Assembly (NCBI RefSeq): GCF_040219615.1
Contig: NZ_JAVJSE010000008.1
Coordinates: 124,001 to 188,000, forward strand
DNA: 64,000 nt
Direction of reading: 5' to 3'
Source: Thalassobaculum_A sp040219615
GTDB taxonomy: Bacteria > Pseudomonadota > Alphaproteobacteria > Thalassobaculales > Thalassobaculaceae
Below, piece by piece: positions 50,421 to 59,004 of the stretch. The position numbers were made by a program, and so were the translations under genes. The notes beneath the pieces are model-generated. The model did not search any database. It saw only the letters and a list, made by a program, of their open reading frames with translations, and had not been told where the DNA came from. Within the stretch, counting starts at the first letter, position 1. The number at the start of each line of letters is the position of its first letter.

Positions 50421-51296
50421 CTAGTCGCCCGGTGTCGTCCCGGTCGCGGACTGCGTCCCCGGCTCTGCCGTTGCGTTGTTCCTCTCGGCCTTGGCGGCCT
50501 TGCCCCAGTCCATCAGGATCTGGGTCTGGCGTGCGGTGATCTCAGGGTGGGTCGGGAACTCCGAGATGCCGTGGTCGTAGAACCACTTCAGGAACGCGCG
50601 CCGGCTTTCGAACGTCCCGAGGTCGAAAGCTGACGCGATGTCGGGCCGTGCGGCATGCATGAACTCGAGATACAGCGTCAACGGCGGCGGCGGGGCAGGC
50701 TCCTGCCTGATGGTGGACAGCAGGTTCACGTGATCGTCCGGGACCAGATCGCAACAGTGCAGATCGAAGAGGCCATTGCGCAGAAACCAGCCGAGGTACC
50801 CCGCCGAATTCTGGGTGTCGGACAGCGGGTACGCCTCCTGCAGGTCGGGGCGCGTGCACCAGAGCAGGGCGGCGCACCACGGGAAGCTGACCGGCAGGCC
50901 GTCGACCACGCGCTCCACCGTGCCGGCGACCAGCGGTCGGGCGTCGGCGACCGCTGAGCCCAGGGCGTCGATTTCCCGGCGCCCGTCCCGAATCGCCCAC
51001 ACCCACAGCCCGGCATAGCCCTCCGTCGTCCGCAGATCGAAGGACGCGTGCAGATCCATCCGGATCCGCCACGCGGCGTAAACCAGCGCCGGAAGCGCGG
51101 GAAGCGGGCCGAAGCGGCTGTCCGGAATCGGCAGTGCCTCCCGGTCGGCCTGGGTCAGCAAGGCCGCGAAATCCAGCCGCACCGCCATCGGGACACTGCT
51201 GTCCGGCGGCGCGTACTCGACGTCCTCGGCCGGGTCTCGGTTCTCGCGAACGGCCTGCGCGACTGCGCTCAGCGATTGGGTCGGCGTCGTCGGCAT
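50421..51296 (-). CDS. Stand-alone 70-residue helical repeat protein
   Basis: 291 residues. Three repeats are seen with cores at about 67-105, 138-175 and 207-244 (RMDLHASFDLRTTEGYAGLW, RPDLQEAYPL ... YLGWFLRNG, RPDIASAFDL ... FLKWFYDHG). Their spacing and pattern match the four N-terminal repeats of the GT4 enzyme at 24968-26968. No catalytic domain follows. It is therefore a separate copy of a domain otherwise fused to a glycosyltransferase, probably a protein-protein or glycan-acceptor binding module in the same pathway. Function not known. Confidence 0.75.
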   Translation of the reverse strand: MPTTPTQSLSAVAQAVRENRDPAEDVEYAPPDSSVPMAVRLDFAALLTQADREALPIPDSRFGPLPALPALVYAAWRIRMDLHASFDLRTTEGYAGLWVWAIRDGRREIDALGSAVADARPLVAGTVERVVDGLPVSFPWCAALLWCTRPDLQEAYPLSDTQNSAGYLGWFLRNGLFDLHCCDLVPDDHVNLLSTIRQEPAPPPPLTLYLEFMHAARPDIASAFDLGTFESRRAFLKWFYDHGISEFPTHPEITARQTQILMDWGKAAKAERNNATAEPGTQSATGTTPGD

Positions 51297-51337
51297 GGTG
51301 TCGCTCGTCGCCTGGATATGGTCATTTGTTCTGCATT

Positions 51338-52243
51338 TTACTTCGCGAACCTGGGCTGCGAGTCAACCTCGGGTGTCGGACCGGGCGGCGACGGCGCCTT
51401 AGAACCACCGATGATGAGCTCCACCAGCGCCTCGCAGGCGGGTCGGCGGGAGCCGGCGCTGCGCGACAGCACGACCTCCAGGTCGGCGATCGGCGGCAGG
51501 CCGTGGCGCATGTCCAGCACCGCGACCCCGGCCGGGGCCGAGCAGCGGGCGAGGGCAGCCACCGCCAAATCCGCCTCGACCATCGCCAGCAGCCCCAGCA
51601 GGCTCGGGCTCGAATGGGTGGCGCGGTAGTCGATGCCGGCCCGGTCGAGGGCTTCGGTCGCCCGCAGCCGCGCCGGGCTGTGCGACTCGTACAGCGCCAC
51701 CGGCAGCGGCGAGCGGCGGTGGATGTCGGAACCCGGGGCGGCCACCCACACCATCGGCTCGACCCGGACCAGGTCGCCGGTTACCCCACGGGTGCGCGAG
51801 ACGAAGGCGAGGTCGACGGTTCCGGCCGCCAGCATGGGCAGCAGCAGCGTGGTCTGGGCGCACACCACCTCGACCTCGACCCGCGGGAACAGCGCCCCGA
51901 ACCGGCCGAGCGGGCCCGGCAACAGGGCCCGCGCGTAGTCGTCGGGGGCGGCCACCACCACCCGGCCGGCGACCTCCGGCCGCCGGACCGCCTCCAGGGC
52001 CTCGTCGTGCAGCCGCAGCATCCGTCGGGCATAGCCTATCAGGATCTCGGCATCGGCGGTCGGCCGCACATTGCGGGTGTCGCGGTCGAACAGCCGCCTG
52101 CCGAGGGTGTCCTCCAGCTTACGGATCTGCATGGACACCGCCGCCGGCGAACGGTGCACCACCTGGGCCGCCCTGGCGAAGCCGCCGACGTCGAGCACGG
52201 CGACGAAGCTGCGCAGCAGGTCGAGATCGAGGCGCGGATCCAT
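51338..52243 (-). CDS. LysR-family transcriptional regulator
   Basis: 301 residues. N-terminal winged HTH LDLDLLRSFVAVLDVGGFARAAQVVHRSPAAVSMQIRKLE (seen in two stretches) and a C-terminal effector domain starting GRVVVAAPDDYARALLPG. Alternative longer frames upstream are only shadow sequence; MDPRLD at 52243 is the family start. It is divergent from the DMT exporter gene by about 90 bases containing an AT-rich promoter (ATTCAGAAATTC side), so it probably controls that exporter. Confidence 0.92.
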   Translation of the reverse strand: MDPRLDLDLLRSFVAVLDVGGFARAAQVVHRSPAAVSMQIRKLEDTLGRRLFDRDTRNVRPTADAEILIGYARRMLRLHDEALEAVRRPEVAGRVVVAAPDDYARALLPGPLGRFGALFPRVEVEVVCAQTTLLLPMLAAGTVDLAFVSRTRGVTGDLVRVEPMVWVAAPGSDIHRRSPLPVALYESHSPARLRATEALDRAGIDYRATHSSPSLLGLLAMVEADLAVAALARCSAPAGVAVLDMRHGLPPIADLEVVLSRSAGSRRPACEALVELIIGGSKAPSPPGPTPEVDSQPRFAK

Positions 52244-52336
52244 TTCATTAGAATTTCTGAATAGTTTTCTCAGATCAATTCGATTGTTTGAATGCGAGGC
52301 CGACGGATGATGCGGGACCGCTGCCGGAGGTTCCCC

Positions 52337-53248
52337 GTGCCCGCGTCCGTCGCGACAAGTCGCCGTGCCGTCCTGGAGCTTGCCGCCGGCAACCTGCTGC
52401 TCGGTACCCTCGGGATGTTCGTGGTCGAGAGCGGCCAGGACCCGGTCACCGTGGTGTTCTACCGCTGCCTGTTCGGGGCCGCGGCGATGGCCCTGTACTG
52501 CCGGCACGCCGGGTTGCCGGGCCTGCGGGCCATGACCCGGAGGGCCGCGCTGCTGGCGGTGCTGACCGGCGTGCTCATGGCCGGAAACTGGGTGCTGTTC
52601 ACGGCGGCGCTCGGGCATGTCGGCATCGCGCTCGCGACCATCGTGTTCCACATCCAGCCGTTCCTGGTGGTGCTGCTGGGCGCCCTGGTGTTCGGCGAGG
52701 GATTGAGCGTCGTCCGGCTCGCCTGGGTGGCACTCGCCTTCGGCGGCCTGCTGGCCGCGATCGGGCCGGAGGTCATGGCGCCGGGCGAGCCGGCGGCGGT
52801 CGGGATCGCCTGCGCGCTCGGCGGTGCGTTTCTGTATGCCTGGGTGACGCTGATCGCCCGCCGCCTGACCGGCGTGCCGGGGCCGACGCTGACGCTCGTG
52901 CAGTGCCTGGTCGGGGCGCCGCTGCTGCTCGTGCTGGGGCCGGCGGCGCCGGGGGTGATCGGGGCGGTCCAGTGGGGCTGGCTGGCCGGCATCGGGCTGG
53001 TTCACACCGGCCTGGTCTACGCGCTGGTCTACGGCGCGGTCCCGCGGCTGGCGACCCCGGTGATCGCGGTGCTCACCTTCCTGTACCCGGCGAGCGCCGT
53101 CGCGGTCGACGCCGTGGTCTACGGCCGCCTGGTCGAGCCCGCCCAGATCGCCGGGATCGGCCTGATCGTGCTGGCCGGGCTGGGCGTGACGCTCGGCCGG
53201 CCGGCCGGGCGCCGTGCCGCGAGACCCGGGCCGGCGCCGGGAACCTGA
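52337..53248 (+). CDS. EamA/DMT-family transporter
   Basis: 303 residues with ten predicted membrane helices in two five-helix halves. NLLLGTLGMFVVESGQDPVTVVFYRCLFGA is the first EamA start and GVLMAGNWVLFTAALGHVGIALATI the conserved middle of half one. GTG 52337 is preferred because GGAGG sits six bases upstream; ATGs at 52292-52310 are possible but lack a site. DMT proteins mostly export amino acids or metabolites. With an SHMT-like gene 60 bases downstream, it may move a related amino acid. Confidence 0.88.
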   Translation: MPASVATSRRAVLELAAGNLLLGTLGMFVVESGQDPVTVVFYRCLFGAAAMALYCRHAGLPGLRAMTRRAALLAVLTGVLMAGNWVLFTAALGHVGIALATIVFHIQPFLVVLLGALVFGEGLSVVRLAWVALAFGGLLAAIGPEVMAPGEPAAVGIACALGGAFLYAWVTLIARRLTGVPGPTLTLVQCLVGAPLLLVLGPAAPGVIGAVQWGWLAGIGLVHTGLVYALVYGAVPRLATPVIAVLTFLYPASAVAVDAVVYGRLVEPAQIAGIGLIVLAGLGVTLGRPAGRRAARPGPAPGT

Positions 53249-53308
53249 AGAACGCACTTGCCGCCGGCGCGCGCCGCGGCTTCCCTGTCGCCGGACAAGG
53301 AGACCGCC

Positions 53309-54631
53309 ATGCACCAGCTCGCCCGCCGCCCCTGGGTTCCCGCCGCCTGCGAGGATCTCGTGCAGTCGATCGCCGGCCGGACCGCCAGCGCGAGCGGCGC
53401 CGCGGTGGACGAGCGCATCGAGGCGCTGATCCGCCGCAACCTGGAGATCCACGACCGCGACTGCTTCAATCTCAACCCGGCGACCAACGTGATGAACCCG
53501 GCTGCCGAGGCGGCCCTGTCGCGGGGGCTCGGCAGCCGGCCGTCGCTCGGCTACCCGGGCGACAAGTACGAGATGGGGCTGGAGGCGATCGAGGAGATCG
53601 AGGTGATCGCCGCCGAGCTGGCGGCCGAGGTGTTCGGCGCCACCCATGCTGAGATCCGGGTCGGCTCCGGCGCGCTCGCCAACCTGTACGGCTTCATGGC
53701 GCTGGCGAAGCCGGGCGACGCGATCGTCGCGCCGCCGGCCAGCGTCGGCGGCCACGTCACCCATCACGCCGACGGCTGCGCCGGGCTGTACGGGCTGCAC
53801 ACCCATCCCGCTCCGGTGAACGCCGACGGCTATACCGTCGACCTGGACCGGCTGCGCGACCTGGCCCTGCAGGTGCGCCCGAAGCTGATCACCGTCGGCG
53901 GCAGCCTGAACCTGTTCCCGCACCCGGTCCGTGCGGTGCGGGCGATCGCCGACGAGGTCGGGGCGAAGGTGCTGTTCGACGCCGCCCACCAGTGCGGCAT
54001 CATCGCCGGCGGTGCCTGGCCGAACCCGCTGGCCGAGGGCGCCCACCTGATGACCATGAGCACCTACAAGAGCCTGGGCGGTCCGGCCGGCGGCCTGATC
54101 GTGACGAACGACGCGGCGATCGCCGAGCGGCTGGACGCCATCGCCTTCCCGGGGATGACGGCCAATTTCGATGCCGCCAAGTCGGCGGCGCTGGCGATCA
54201 CCCTGCTGGACTGGCGCGAGCACGGTGCGGCCTACGCGAGGGCGATGGTCGAGCTGTCGGGCGCCCTGGCCCGCGAGCTGCTGGCCCTCGGCCTGCCGGT
54301 GTTCGCGGCCGACCGCGGGATCACCCGGTCGCACCAGTTCGCGATCGAGGCGGCGGCCTTCGGCGGCGGCCAGGCGGCCTCGAAGACCCTGCGCAAGGGC
54401 GGGTTCCTGGCCTGCGGCATCGGCCTGCCGATCGCCGAGGTGCCGGGCGACCTCAACGGCCTGCGGATCGGCACCCCGGAACTGGTGCGCCGCGGCGTGA
54501 CGCCGGCCGACGCCCCGGCGATCGCGGCGCTGATCGCCGAGACCCTGCGGGCCAACGCGCCGGAGACCGTGGCGCCGCGCACCGCCGCGCTGCGGGCGCG
54601 CTTCGCCGGCCTGCACTACGTCCGGCAGTAG
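53309..54631 (+). CDS. Serine hydroxymethyltransferase-like PLP enzyme
   Basis: 440 residues, fold type I. NLEIHDRDCFNLNPATNVMNPAAEAAL, GYPGDKYEMG, EVFGATHAEIRVGSGALANLYGF, VLFDAAHQCGIIAGG (PLP Asp) and STYKSLGGPAGGL (Schiff-base Lys) give the SHMT layout. It diverges from housekeeping GlyA (for example GDKYEMG for the usual Y-x-EGYPGKRYYGG), and resembles alpha-methylserine or D-threonine-type SHMT relatives. It would cleave a beta-hydroxy amino acid. AAGGAG precedes the ATG. Context with a dialkylglycine decarboxylase-like gene favours an alpha-methyl substrate. Confidence 0.88.
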   Translation: MHQLARRPWVPAACEDLVQSIAGRTASASGAAVDERIEALIRRNLEIHDRDCFNLNPATNVMNPAAEAALSRGLGSRPSLGYPGDKYEMGLEAIEEIEVIAAELAAEVFGATHAEIRVGSGALANLYGFMALAKPGDAIVAPPASVGGHVTHHADGCAGLYGLHTHPAPVNADGYTVDLDRLRDLALQVRPKLITVGGSLNLFPHPVRAVRAIADEVGAKVLFDAAHQCGIIAGGAWPNPLAEGAHLMTMSTYKSLGGPAGGLIVTNDAAIAERLDAIAFPGMTANFDAAKSAALAITLLDWREHGAAYARAMVELSGALARELLALGLPVFAADRGITRSHQFAIEAAAFGGGQAASKTLRKGGFLACGIGLPIAEVPGDLNGLRIGTPELVRRGVTPADAPAIAALIAETLRANAPETVAPRTAALRARFAGLHYVRQ

Positions 54632-54638
54632 CCGCAAG

Positions 54639-55250
54639 CTACCCGGCGGCGGTCACGATCACCCGTACCGGCGTCGGGTTATAGCCGTTGCACGGGTTCA
54701 GCATCTGCGGGCAGGCCGACAGCACGACCAGGGCGTCGGACTCGGCCAGCAGGTCGACATGGCTGCCTGGCGGCGAGACGTCGGCGGCGACGCCGAGCGT
54801 GCCGTCCGCCTCGACCGGCACCTGCATGAAGAAGTTCACGTTGGCGACGATGGCGCTTCGGTCCAGGCCGTGCTTGGCCAGCTCGCTCTCGAAGTTGGCG
54901 TAGCAGCTGTGGGTGCCGGCCACGCCGTAGCGCAGCCGGTTGTTGGCCTCGCTGCAGCAGCCGTAGATGGTGTCGTGCCGGCCGAGGCTGTCGCCCGTGA
55001 CCCGCAGCAGCGGCTTGCCGCTGTCGGCGTACAACACCGTGCCGAGCCCGATGAACGCCGAGCCCTGGACCTTCAGCGTGTTGGTGGCGTTGTAGCGGTC
55101 GCCCGGGTCGACGGCGTCGTAGCACAGGAAGTCGACCGCCTGCCGGCCCGCGATGTCGACGATCCGCAGGGTCTCGCCGGCCCGGATCACCCGGCTCCAG
55201 ACGGTGGTGGCGGGGACGACGTGCTCGAGGAGGGGTGGCGTATCGGTCAT
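54639..55250 (-). CDS. DUF1989 (urea carboxylase-associated) family protein
   Basis: 203 residues, full DUF1989 domain. LRIVDIAGRQAVDFLCYDA, GDRYNATNTLKVQG, CCSEANNRLRYG, HSCYANFESELAKHG, NVNFFMQVPVEADGTLG and CPQMLNPCNGYNPTPV are the conserved blocks, with Cys and His suited to metal binding. Members accompany urea carboxylase or amino-acid catabolic genes, and some have been linked to guanidine metabolism. Convergent with the SHMT-like gene, seven bases apart. Likely a metal-dependent cytosolic enzyme on an N-rich small molecule. Confidence 0.92.
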   Translation of the reverse strand: MTDTPPLLEHVVPATTVWSRVIRAGETLRIVDIAGRQAVDFLCYDAVDPGDRYNATNTLKVQGSAFIGLGTVLYADSGKPLLRVTGDSLGRHDTIYGCCSEANNRLRYGVAGTHSCYANFESELAKHGLDRSAIVANVNFFMQVPVEADGTLGVAADVSPPGSHVDLLAESDALVVLSACPQMLNPCNGYNPTPVRVIVTAAG

Positions 55251-55354
55251 GGTCCGTGCCGGATCTCGTCGGTCGGGTCAGCGATGAGCATCGCCGCCGG
55301 TGGACTGCGTGTCCATGTCACTCCCCTGAAGCGGACGGCACCCCCTCTCTCTGG

Positions 55355-55400
55355 CGTCATTCCGGACGGGCGCGCACTCGCGCGGCCGAGCCGGAACCCA
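55355..55400. repeat. Intergenic palindromic repeat, copy G
   Basis: CGTCATTCCGGACG ... GAGCCGGAACCCA with a GCGC-rich centre; the same family as the repeats at 11.3 and 13.1-13.7 kb. Lies about 100 bases upstream of the DUF1989 gene. Confidence 0.75.
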
Positions 55401-55473
55401 TGCAGCGACCTACGGTGTTCACACATCCCGAAAATGCGTGCTGCCTAAGGTCATTCGCAACGCCCGTCACCTC

Positions 55474-55615
55474 GTGGGTCCCGGAGCCGGCCGCTCGCGC
55501 AGCCCCTCCGGGATGACGGAAAGGAGGTCGGATCTCGCGGTAAGACCGGCCGGGTTCCCCCATTCTTCGTCATTCCGGCGCCGTCCCGCCTCCGGCGATC
55601 CGGTCCGGAATGACG
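55474..55615. repeat. Intergenic palindromic repeat, copies H and I
   Basis: Copy H (55474-55518) is GTGGGTCCCGGAGCC ... CTCCGGGATGACG. Copy I (55568-55615) has matching ends, CGTCATTCCGG ... CCGGAATGACG, a fully symmetric variant. With copy G they fill most of the 395-base gap between the DUF1989 and aminotransferase genes; nothing else is seen in that gap. Confidence 0.75.
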
Positions 55616-55645
55616 ACAGGAGGAGGACCGGCGTCCGTCCGGTCC

Positions 55646-56959
55646 TCAGCCGGTCACCCGCCCGATCGCCGCCTCCAGCAGCTCGACGCCCAGGTCGATC
55701 TCCTCGTCGGTCACGGTCAGCGGCGGGGCGATCCGCATGGTGCCGCCGGAGCTGCCGGCCCGCACGATGTTGGCGGACAGCCCGACCACCAGGGCCATGT
55801 CGGTGACGGCGTCGGAGATCGCCGAGGCCGCCATGCCGCCGTGGTCGGCGAACTCCAGGCCGAGGAGCAGGCCGCGGCCGCGCACGTCGCCGATGCAGGG
55901 ATGGCGCTGCTGCAGGGCGAGCAGGCCGTCCCTCAGCCGCTGGCCGGCCGCCGCCGCCCGCTCGGCCAGCCGGTCGCGCGCGACCACCTCCAGCACGGTC
56001 ACGCCGACCGCCGCCGGCAGCGGGTCGTTGACATGGGTGGTGTAGAACAGGAAGTCGCGCTTCTCGGCGGCGTCGGCGATCGCCTCGGAGGTCATCACGG
56101 CCGACAGCGGCAGCCCGGCCCCCAGGGTCTTAGACAGGGTCAGGATGTCCGGAACCACGCCGTCGCGTTCGAAGGCGAAGGTTTGGCCGGTCCGGCCGAT
56201 GCCGGTCTGCGCCTCGTCCAGGATCAGCAGCATCCCGCGCGCCGCACAGTGCGCCTTGAGCGCCGCCAGATAGCCCGGCGGCAGGTCGAGCACGCCGCCG
56301 GAGCTGAGGATCGGCTCGGCGATGAAGGCGGCCAGGTTGCCGGTGGACTGGCGGTCCAGCAGGTCGAAGGAGTCGTCGAGCTCCTGGCGCCAGTCGACGC
56401 CGGGGAAGCGCGGCCGGTAGGGGTTCGGGGCGGGAATCGCGTAGGAGCCGGGCATCAGCGGGCCGATGCCGCGGCGCCCGGCCTTGTAGGTCGCCGAGGC
56501 GGCTGCCCCGGTCATGCCGTGCCAGGACTGCGCGAAGCCGACCACCTCCCACTTGCCGGTCACCAGCTTGGCGATCCGGATCGCGGCCTCGTTGGCCTCG
56601 CCGCCGGTCGACAGCAGCATCGACTTCGGCAGCGCGGGGACCAGGCCGGCCAGCGCTTCGGCCAGGTCGACCACCGGGGCCGAGATCATCGAGGAGAACA
56701 GGTGGTCGAGCCGACCGACATGGTCGCGCACGGTCGCCACGATCTCCGGGTGGCAGTGGCCGAGGATCGCGCTCATCTGGCCGGAGGTGAAGTCGAGCAC
56801 GCGGCGGCCGTCGGCGTCATACAGGAACGCGCCCTCGGCGCGCACCGGCACGAACGGCACGAAGTCGCCGCCATAGCGCATCAGGTGCCGGTTGGCGCGG
56901 GCCCAGAAGCTGTCGTTGGTGCGGGCCGATGGGGTGCGGGTGGGCGCGGCGTCGTTCAT
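55646..56959 (-). CDS. Class III aminotransferase, 2,2-dialkylglycine decarboxylase-like
   Basis: 437 residues. RVLDFTSGQMSAILGHCHPEI, DHLFSSMISAPVVDLAEALA, LLSTGGEANEAAIRIAKLVTG and GFAQSWHGMTGAAAS follow 2,2-dialkylglycine decarboxylase (DGD) closely. ILDEAQTGIGRTG and the Schiff-base Lys in LTLSKTLGAGLPLSAV are class III motifs. DGD decarboxylates alpha,alpha-dialkyl amino acids such as 2-aminoisobutyrate and transfers the amino group to pyruvate. A LysR gene lies divergently 104 bases away, as in the known dgdA-dgdR arrangement. An ordinary omega-transaminase is the alternative. Confidence 0.88.
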   Translation of the reverse strand: MNDAAPTRTPSARTNDSFWARANRHLMRYGGDFVPFVPVRAEGAFLYDADGRRVLDFTSGQMSAILGHCHPEIVATVRDHVGRLDHLFSSMISAPVVDLAEALAGLVPALPKSMLLSTGGEANEAAIRIAKLVTGKWEVVGFAQSWHGMTGAAASATYKAGRRGIGPLMPGSYAIPAPNPYRPRFPGVDWRQELDDSFDLLDRQSTGNLAAFIAEPILSSGGVLDLPPGYLAALKAHCAARGMLLILDEAQTGIGRTGQTFAFERDGVVPDILTLSKTLGAGLPLSAVMTSEAIADAAEKRDFLFYTTHVNDPLPAAVGVTVLEVVARDRLAERAAAAGQRLRDGLLALQQRHPCIGDVRGRGLLLGLEFADHGGMAASAISDAVTDMALVVGLSANIVRAGSSGGTMRIAPPLTVTDEEIDLGVELLEAAIGRVTG

Positions 56960-57063
56960 GGCGGCATCCTCCGGTTGGCCGCATCATCAGGCGACCGGCG
57001 GGGCGTCCGGGCAAGCGCAAAGAACTCGCTGGACAGGTGAGCTGGGTTCACCATTCTTGCGGC

Positions 57064-57948
57064 ATGTCCGGATCCAGCCTGCCGTTGCGCGCGCTCGTGG
57101 TGTTCGAGGCCGCCGCCCGTCTCGGGAGCTTCCGCGCCGCCGCCGAGGAACTCGCCCTGACCCCGTCGGCGGTCAGCCACCAGGTGCGGGCGCTGGAGGC
57201 CGGGCTCGGCGTGACCCTGTTCGAGCGGGTCGGCCGCGGCGTGTCGCTGTCGGCCGACGGCGCCGAGTACTTCGCCGGGATCCGCGACGGCTTCGAGCAG
57301 CTGCGTCGCGCCACCGAGCGCATGGTCCGCCGCCGCGCCGGCCGGCGTGCCGAGGTGGTGCGGGTCCAGACCCCGCCCTCCTTCGCCGGGCGCTGGCTGC
57401 TGCCGCGGCTGCCGGCCTTGCTGGCGGCCGAGCCGGGCATCGACATCCGGGTCAATGCCGAGAAGGACCAGCGGCCCGGGGCGGCCGGCGTCGACCTGAT
57501 GATCGTCTACGGCGACGCCCGTGCATGGAGCCGGTCGGCGCGGCCGCTGCTCGACGAGGCGCTGCAGCCGCTGTGCGCGCCGGCCCTGGCGGCCGGCATC
57601 CGCACGCCGGCCGACCTGCTGGCGCTGCCGCTGATCGGCACGCGCGGCAACGGGCTGTCCTGGGCCCAGTGGTTCCGGCGGCACGGCATCGACCCGGGCC
57701 GCGCCGGCCCGGCGATGGAGCTGGACCCGTCGGATGTGGCGATCGACGCCGCGGCCAAGGGCCTCGGCGTGGTCCTGGAGAGCGACGTGCTGACCGAGGA
57801 GGAGCGCCGCGACGGCCGCCTGGCGGCACCGCTGCCGGGCTTCGCGGTGACCGCCATGGCCTACTGGCTGCTCGCCTCGACGGAAGCCGAGGACCGCCTG
57901 GCCGTCGTCCTGGTCCGCGACTGGCTGCTGACGGCGGCAGGGCGTTGA
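57064..57948 (+). CDS. LysR-family regulator (GcvA-like), probable regulator of the aminotransferase
   Basis: 294 residues. The HTH reads LRALVVFEAAARLGSFRAAAEELALTPSAVSHQVRALE, with LFERVGRG after it, as in GcvA/AmpR-type LysR proteins. The effector domain begins RVQTPPSFAGRWLLPRLP. The frame extends upstream but the ATG at 57064 gives the standard N-terminus. Divergent from the DGD-like gene; the 104-base gap should hold the shared operator (LysR T-N11-A type), although I could not single out one site. Confidence 0.92.
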   Translation: MSGSSLPLRALVVFEAAARLGSFRAAAEELALTPSAVSHQVRALEAGLGVTLFERVGRGVSLSADGAEYFAGIRDGFEQLRRATERMVRRRAGRRAEVVRVQTPPSFAGRWLLPRLPALLAAEPGIDIRVNAEKDQRPGAAGVDLMIVYGDARAWSRSARPLLDEALQPLCAPALAAGIRTPADLLALPLIGTRGNGLSWAQWFRRHGIDPGRAGPAMELDPSDVAIDAAAKGLGVVLESDVLTEEERRDGRLAAPLPGFAVTAMAYWLLASTEAEDRLAVVLVRDWLLTAAGR

Positions 57949-58006
57949 TATTCCACCAGGCACCGGCCCGTGGCATGATCCATCTCTCTCAGCGATGGGG
58001 TGTGCC

Positions 58007-58891
58007 ATGGATGCCTCCGACCTCCGCGTGTTCGAGGCGGTCGCCCGTTGCGGCGGGATGAGCCGGGCCGCGGCCGACCTGAACACCGTGCAGTCCAACG
58101 TCACCGCCCGCATCCGGGGGCTCGAGGACGAACTGGGGGAACCGCTGTTCCGCCGGCACAGCCGCGGCGTCGACCTGACCGACGCCGGGGCAAGGCTGCT
58201 GCCCTACGCCCATCGGATCGCAGCGCTGCTGGGCGAGGCGGCGGCGGCGGCGCGCGACGACGGGACGCCGCGCGGCGCCCTGGTGCTCGGGTCGCTGGAG
58301 ACGACGGCCGCCCTGCACCTGTCGCCGGTGCTGGCCGGCTATGCCAGGGCGTTCCCCGGAGTCGACCTGACCCTGCGCACCGGCACCACGGCCGAGATGG
58401 TGGCGGCGGTGCTGGCGCGCCGGGTCGAGGGCGCCTTCGTGTGCGGGCCGGTGGCGCATCCGGATCTGGTCGGACAGCCGGTGTTCCGCGAGCGGCTGGC
58501 CCTGCTGACGGCGCCGTCGGTGCATTCGCCCGAGGCGCTGGCAGACCGGCGCGACCTGCGGATCGTGGTGCTGCGGGCCGGCTGCTCCTACCGCCAGCGG
58601 CTGGAGGCGATCCTGGCGGCGCGCGGCGCGGTCGGCTACCGGATGCTGGAGTTCGGAACCTTGGAGGCGATCTTCGGCGCGGTCGCGGCGGGGCTCGGGG
58701 TCACCCTGCTGCCGCGCGGCCTGATCGGGCCGGTCTGGCAGGACGGCCGGGTGGCGGTGCACGACCTGCCGGCGGCCGAGGCGGCGGTCGAGACGGTGTT
58801 CGTGCGGCGCGCCGATACCCGGCTGTCGAGCGCGCTGGCGGCGTTCCTGGAGCGGGCGCGGCCGGAGCGGCGCGCGGCGGCGGCGGAATAG
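58007..58891 (+). CDS. LysR-family transcriptional regulator
   Basis: 294 residues. HTH LRVFEAVARCGGMSRAAADLNTVQSNVTARIRGLE and FRRHSRGVDLT, then an effector domain with LVLGSLETTAALHLSPVLAGYARAFPG. The TVQSNVT recognition helix resembles CbbR/YofA-type activators. The ATG at 58007 is preferred to 57995, which leaves three extra residues. It lies 113 bases upstream of the nitronate monooxygenase gene in the same direction and may regulate it or the genes before it. Confidence 0.9.
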   Translation: MDASDLRVFEAVARCGGMSRAAADLNTVQSNVTARIRGLEDELGEPLFRRHSRGVDLTDAGARLLPYAHRIAALLGEAAAAARDDGTPRGALVLGSLETTAALHLSPVLAGYARAFPGVDLTLRTGTTAEMVAAVLARRVEGAFVCGPVAHPDLVGQPVFRERLALLTAPSVHSPEALADRRDLRIVVLRAGCSYRQRLEAILAARGAVGYRMLEFGTLEAIFGAVAAGLGVTLLPRGLIGPVWQDGRVAVHDLPAAEAAVETVFVRRADTRLSSALAAFLERARPERRAAAAE

Positions 58892-59004
58892 GGGCCGGCG
58901 GGCGGGCCATCGCCGGCAGCGATGGATACCATCTCGACAAACCGTTTTCCCGGATGCTCTGGGCCGCCTAGCTTCGAGTCCCGCGACAGAGACAGGAGCC
59001 GGCC

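Noticed and set aside
51338..54637. 1099-codon minus-strand frame extending the LysR gene
   Set aside because: LysR similarity starts at 52243; the rest is antisense to the DMT and SHMT-like genes.
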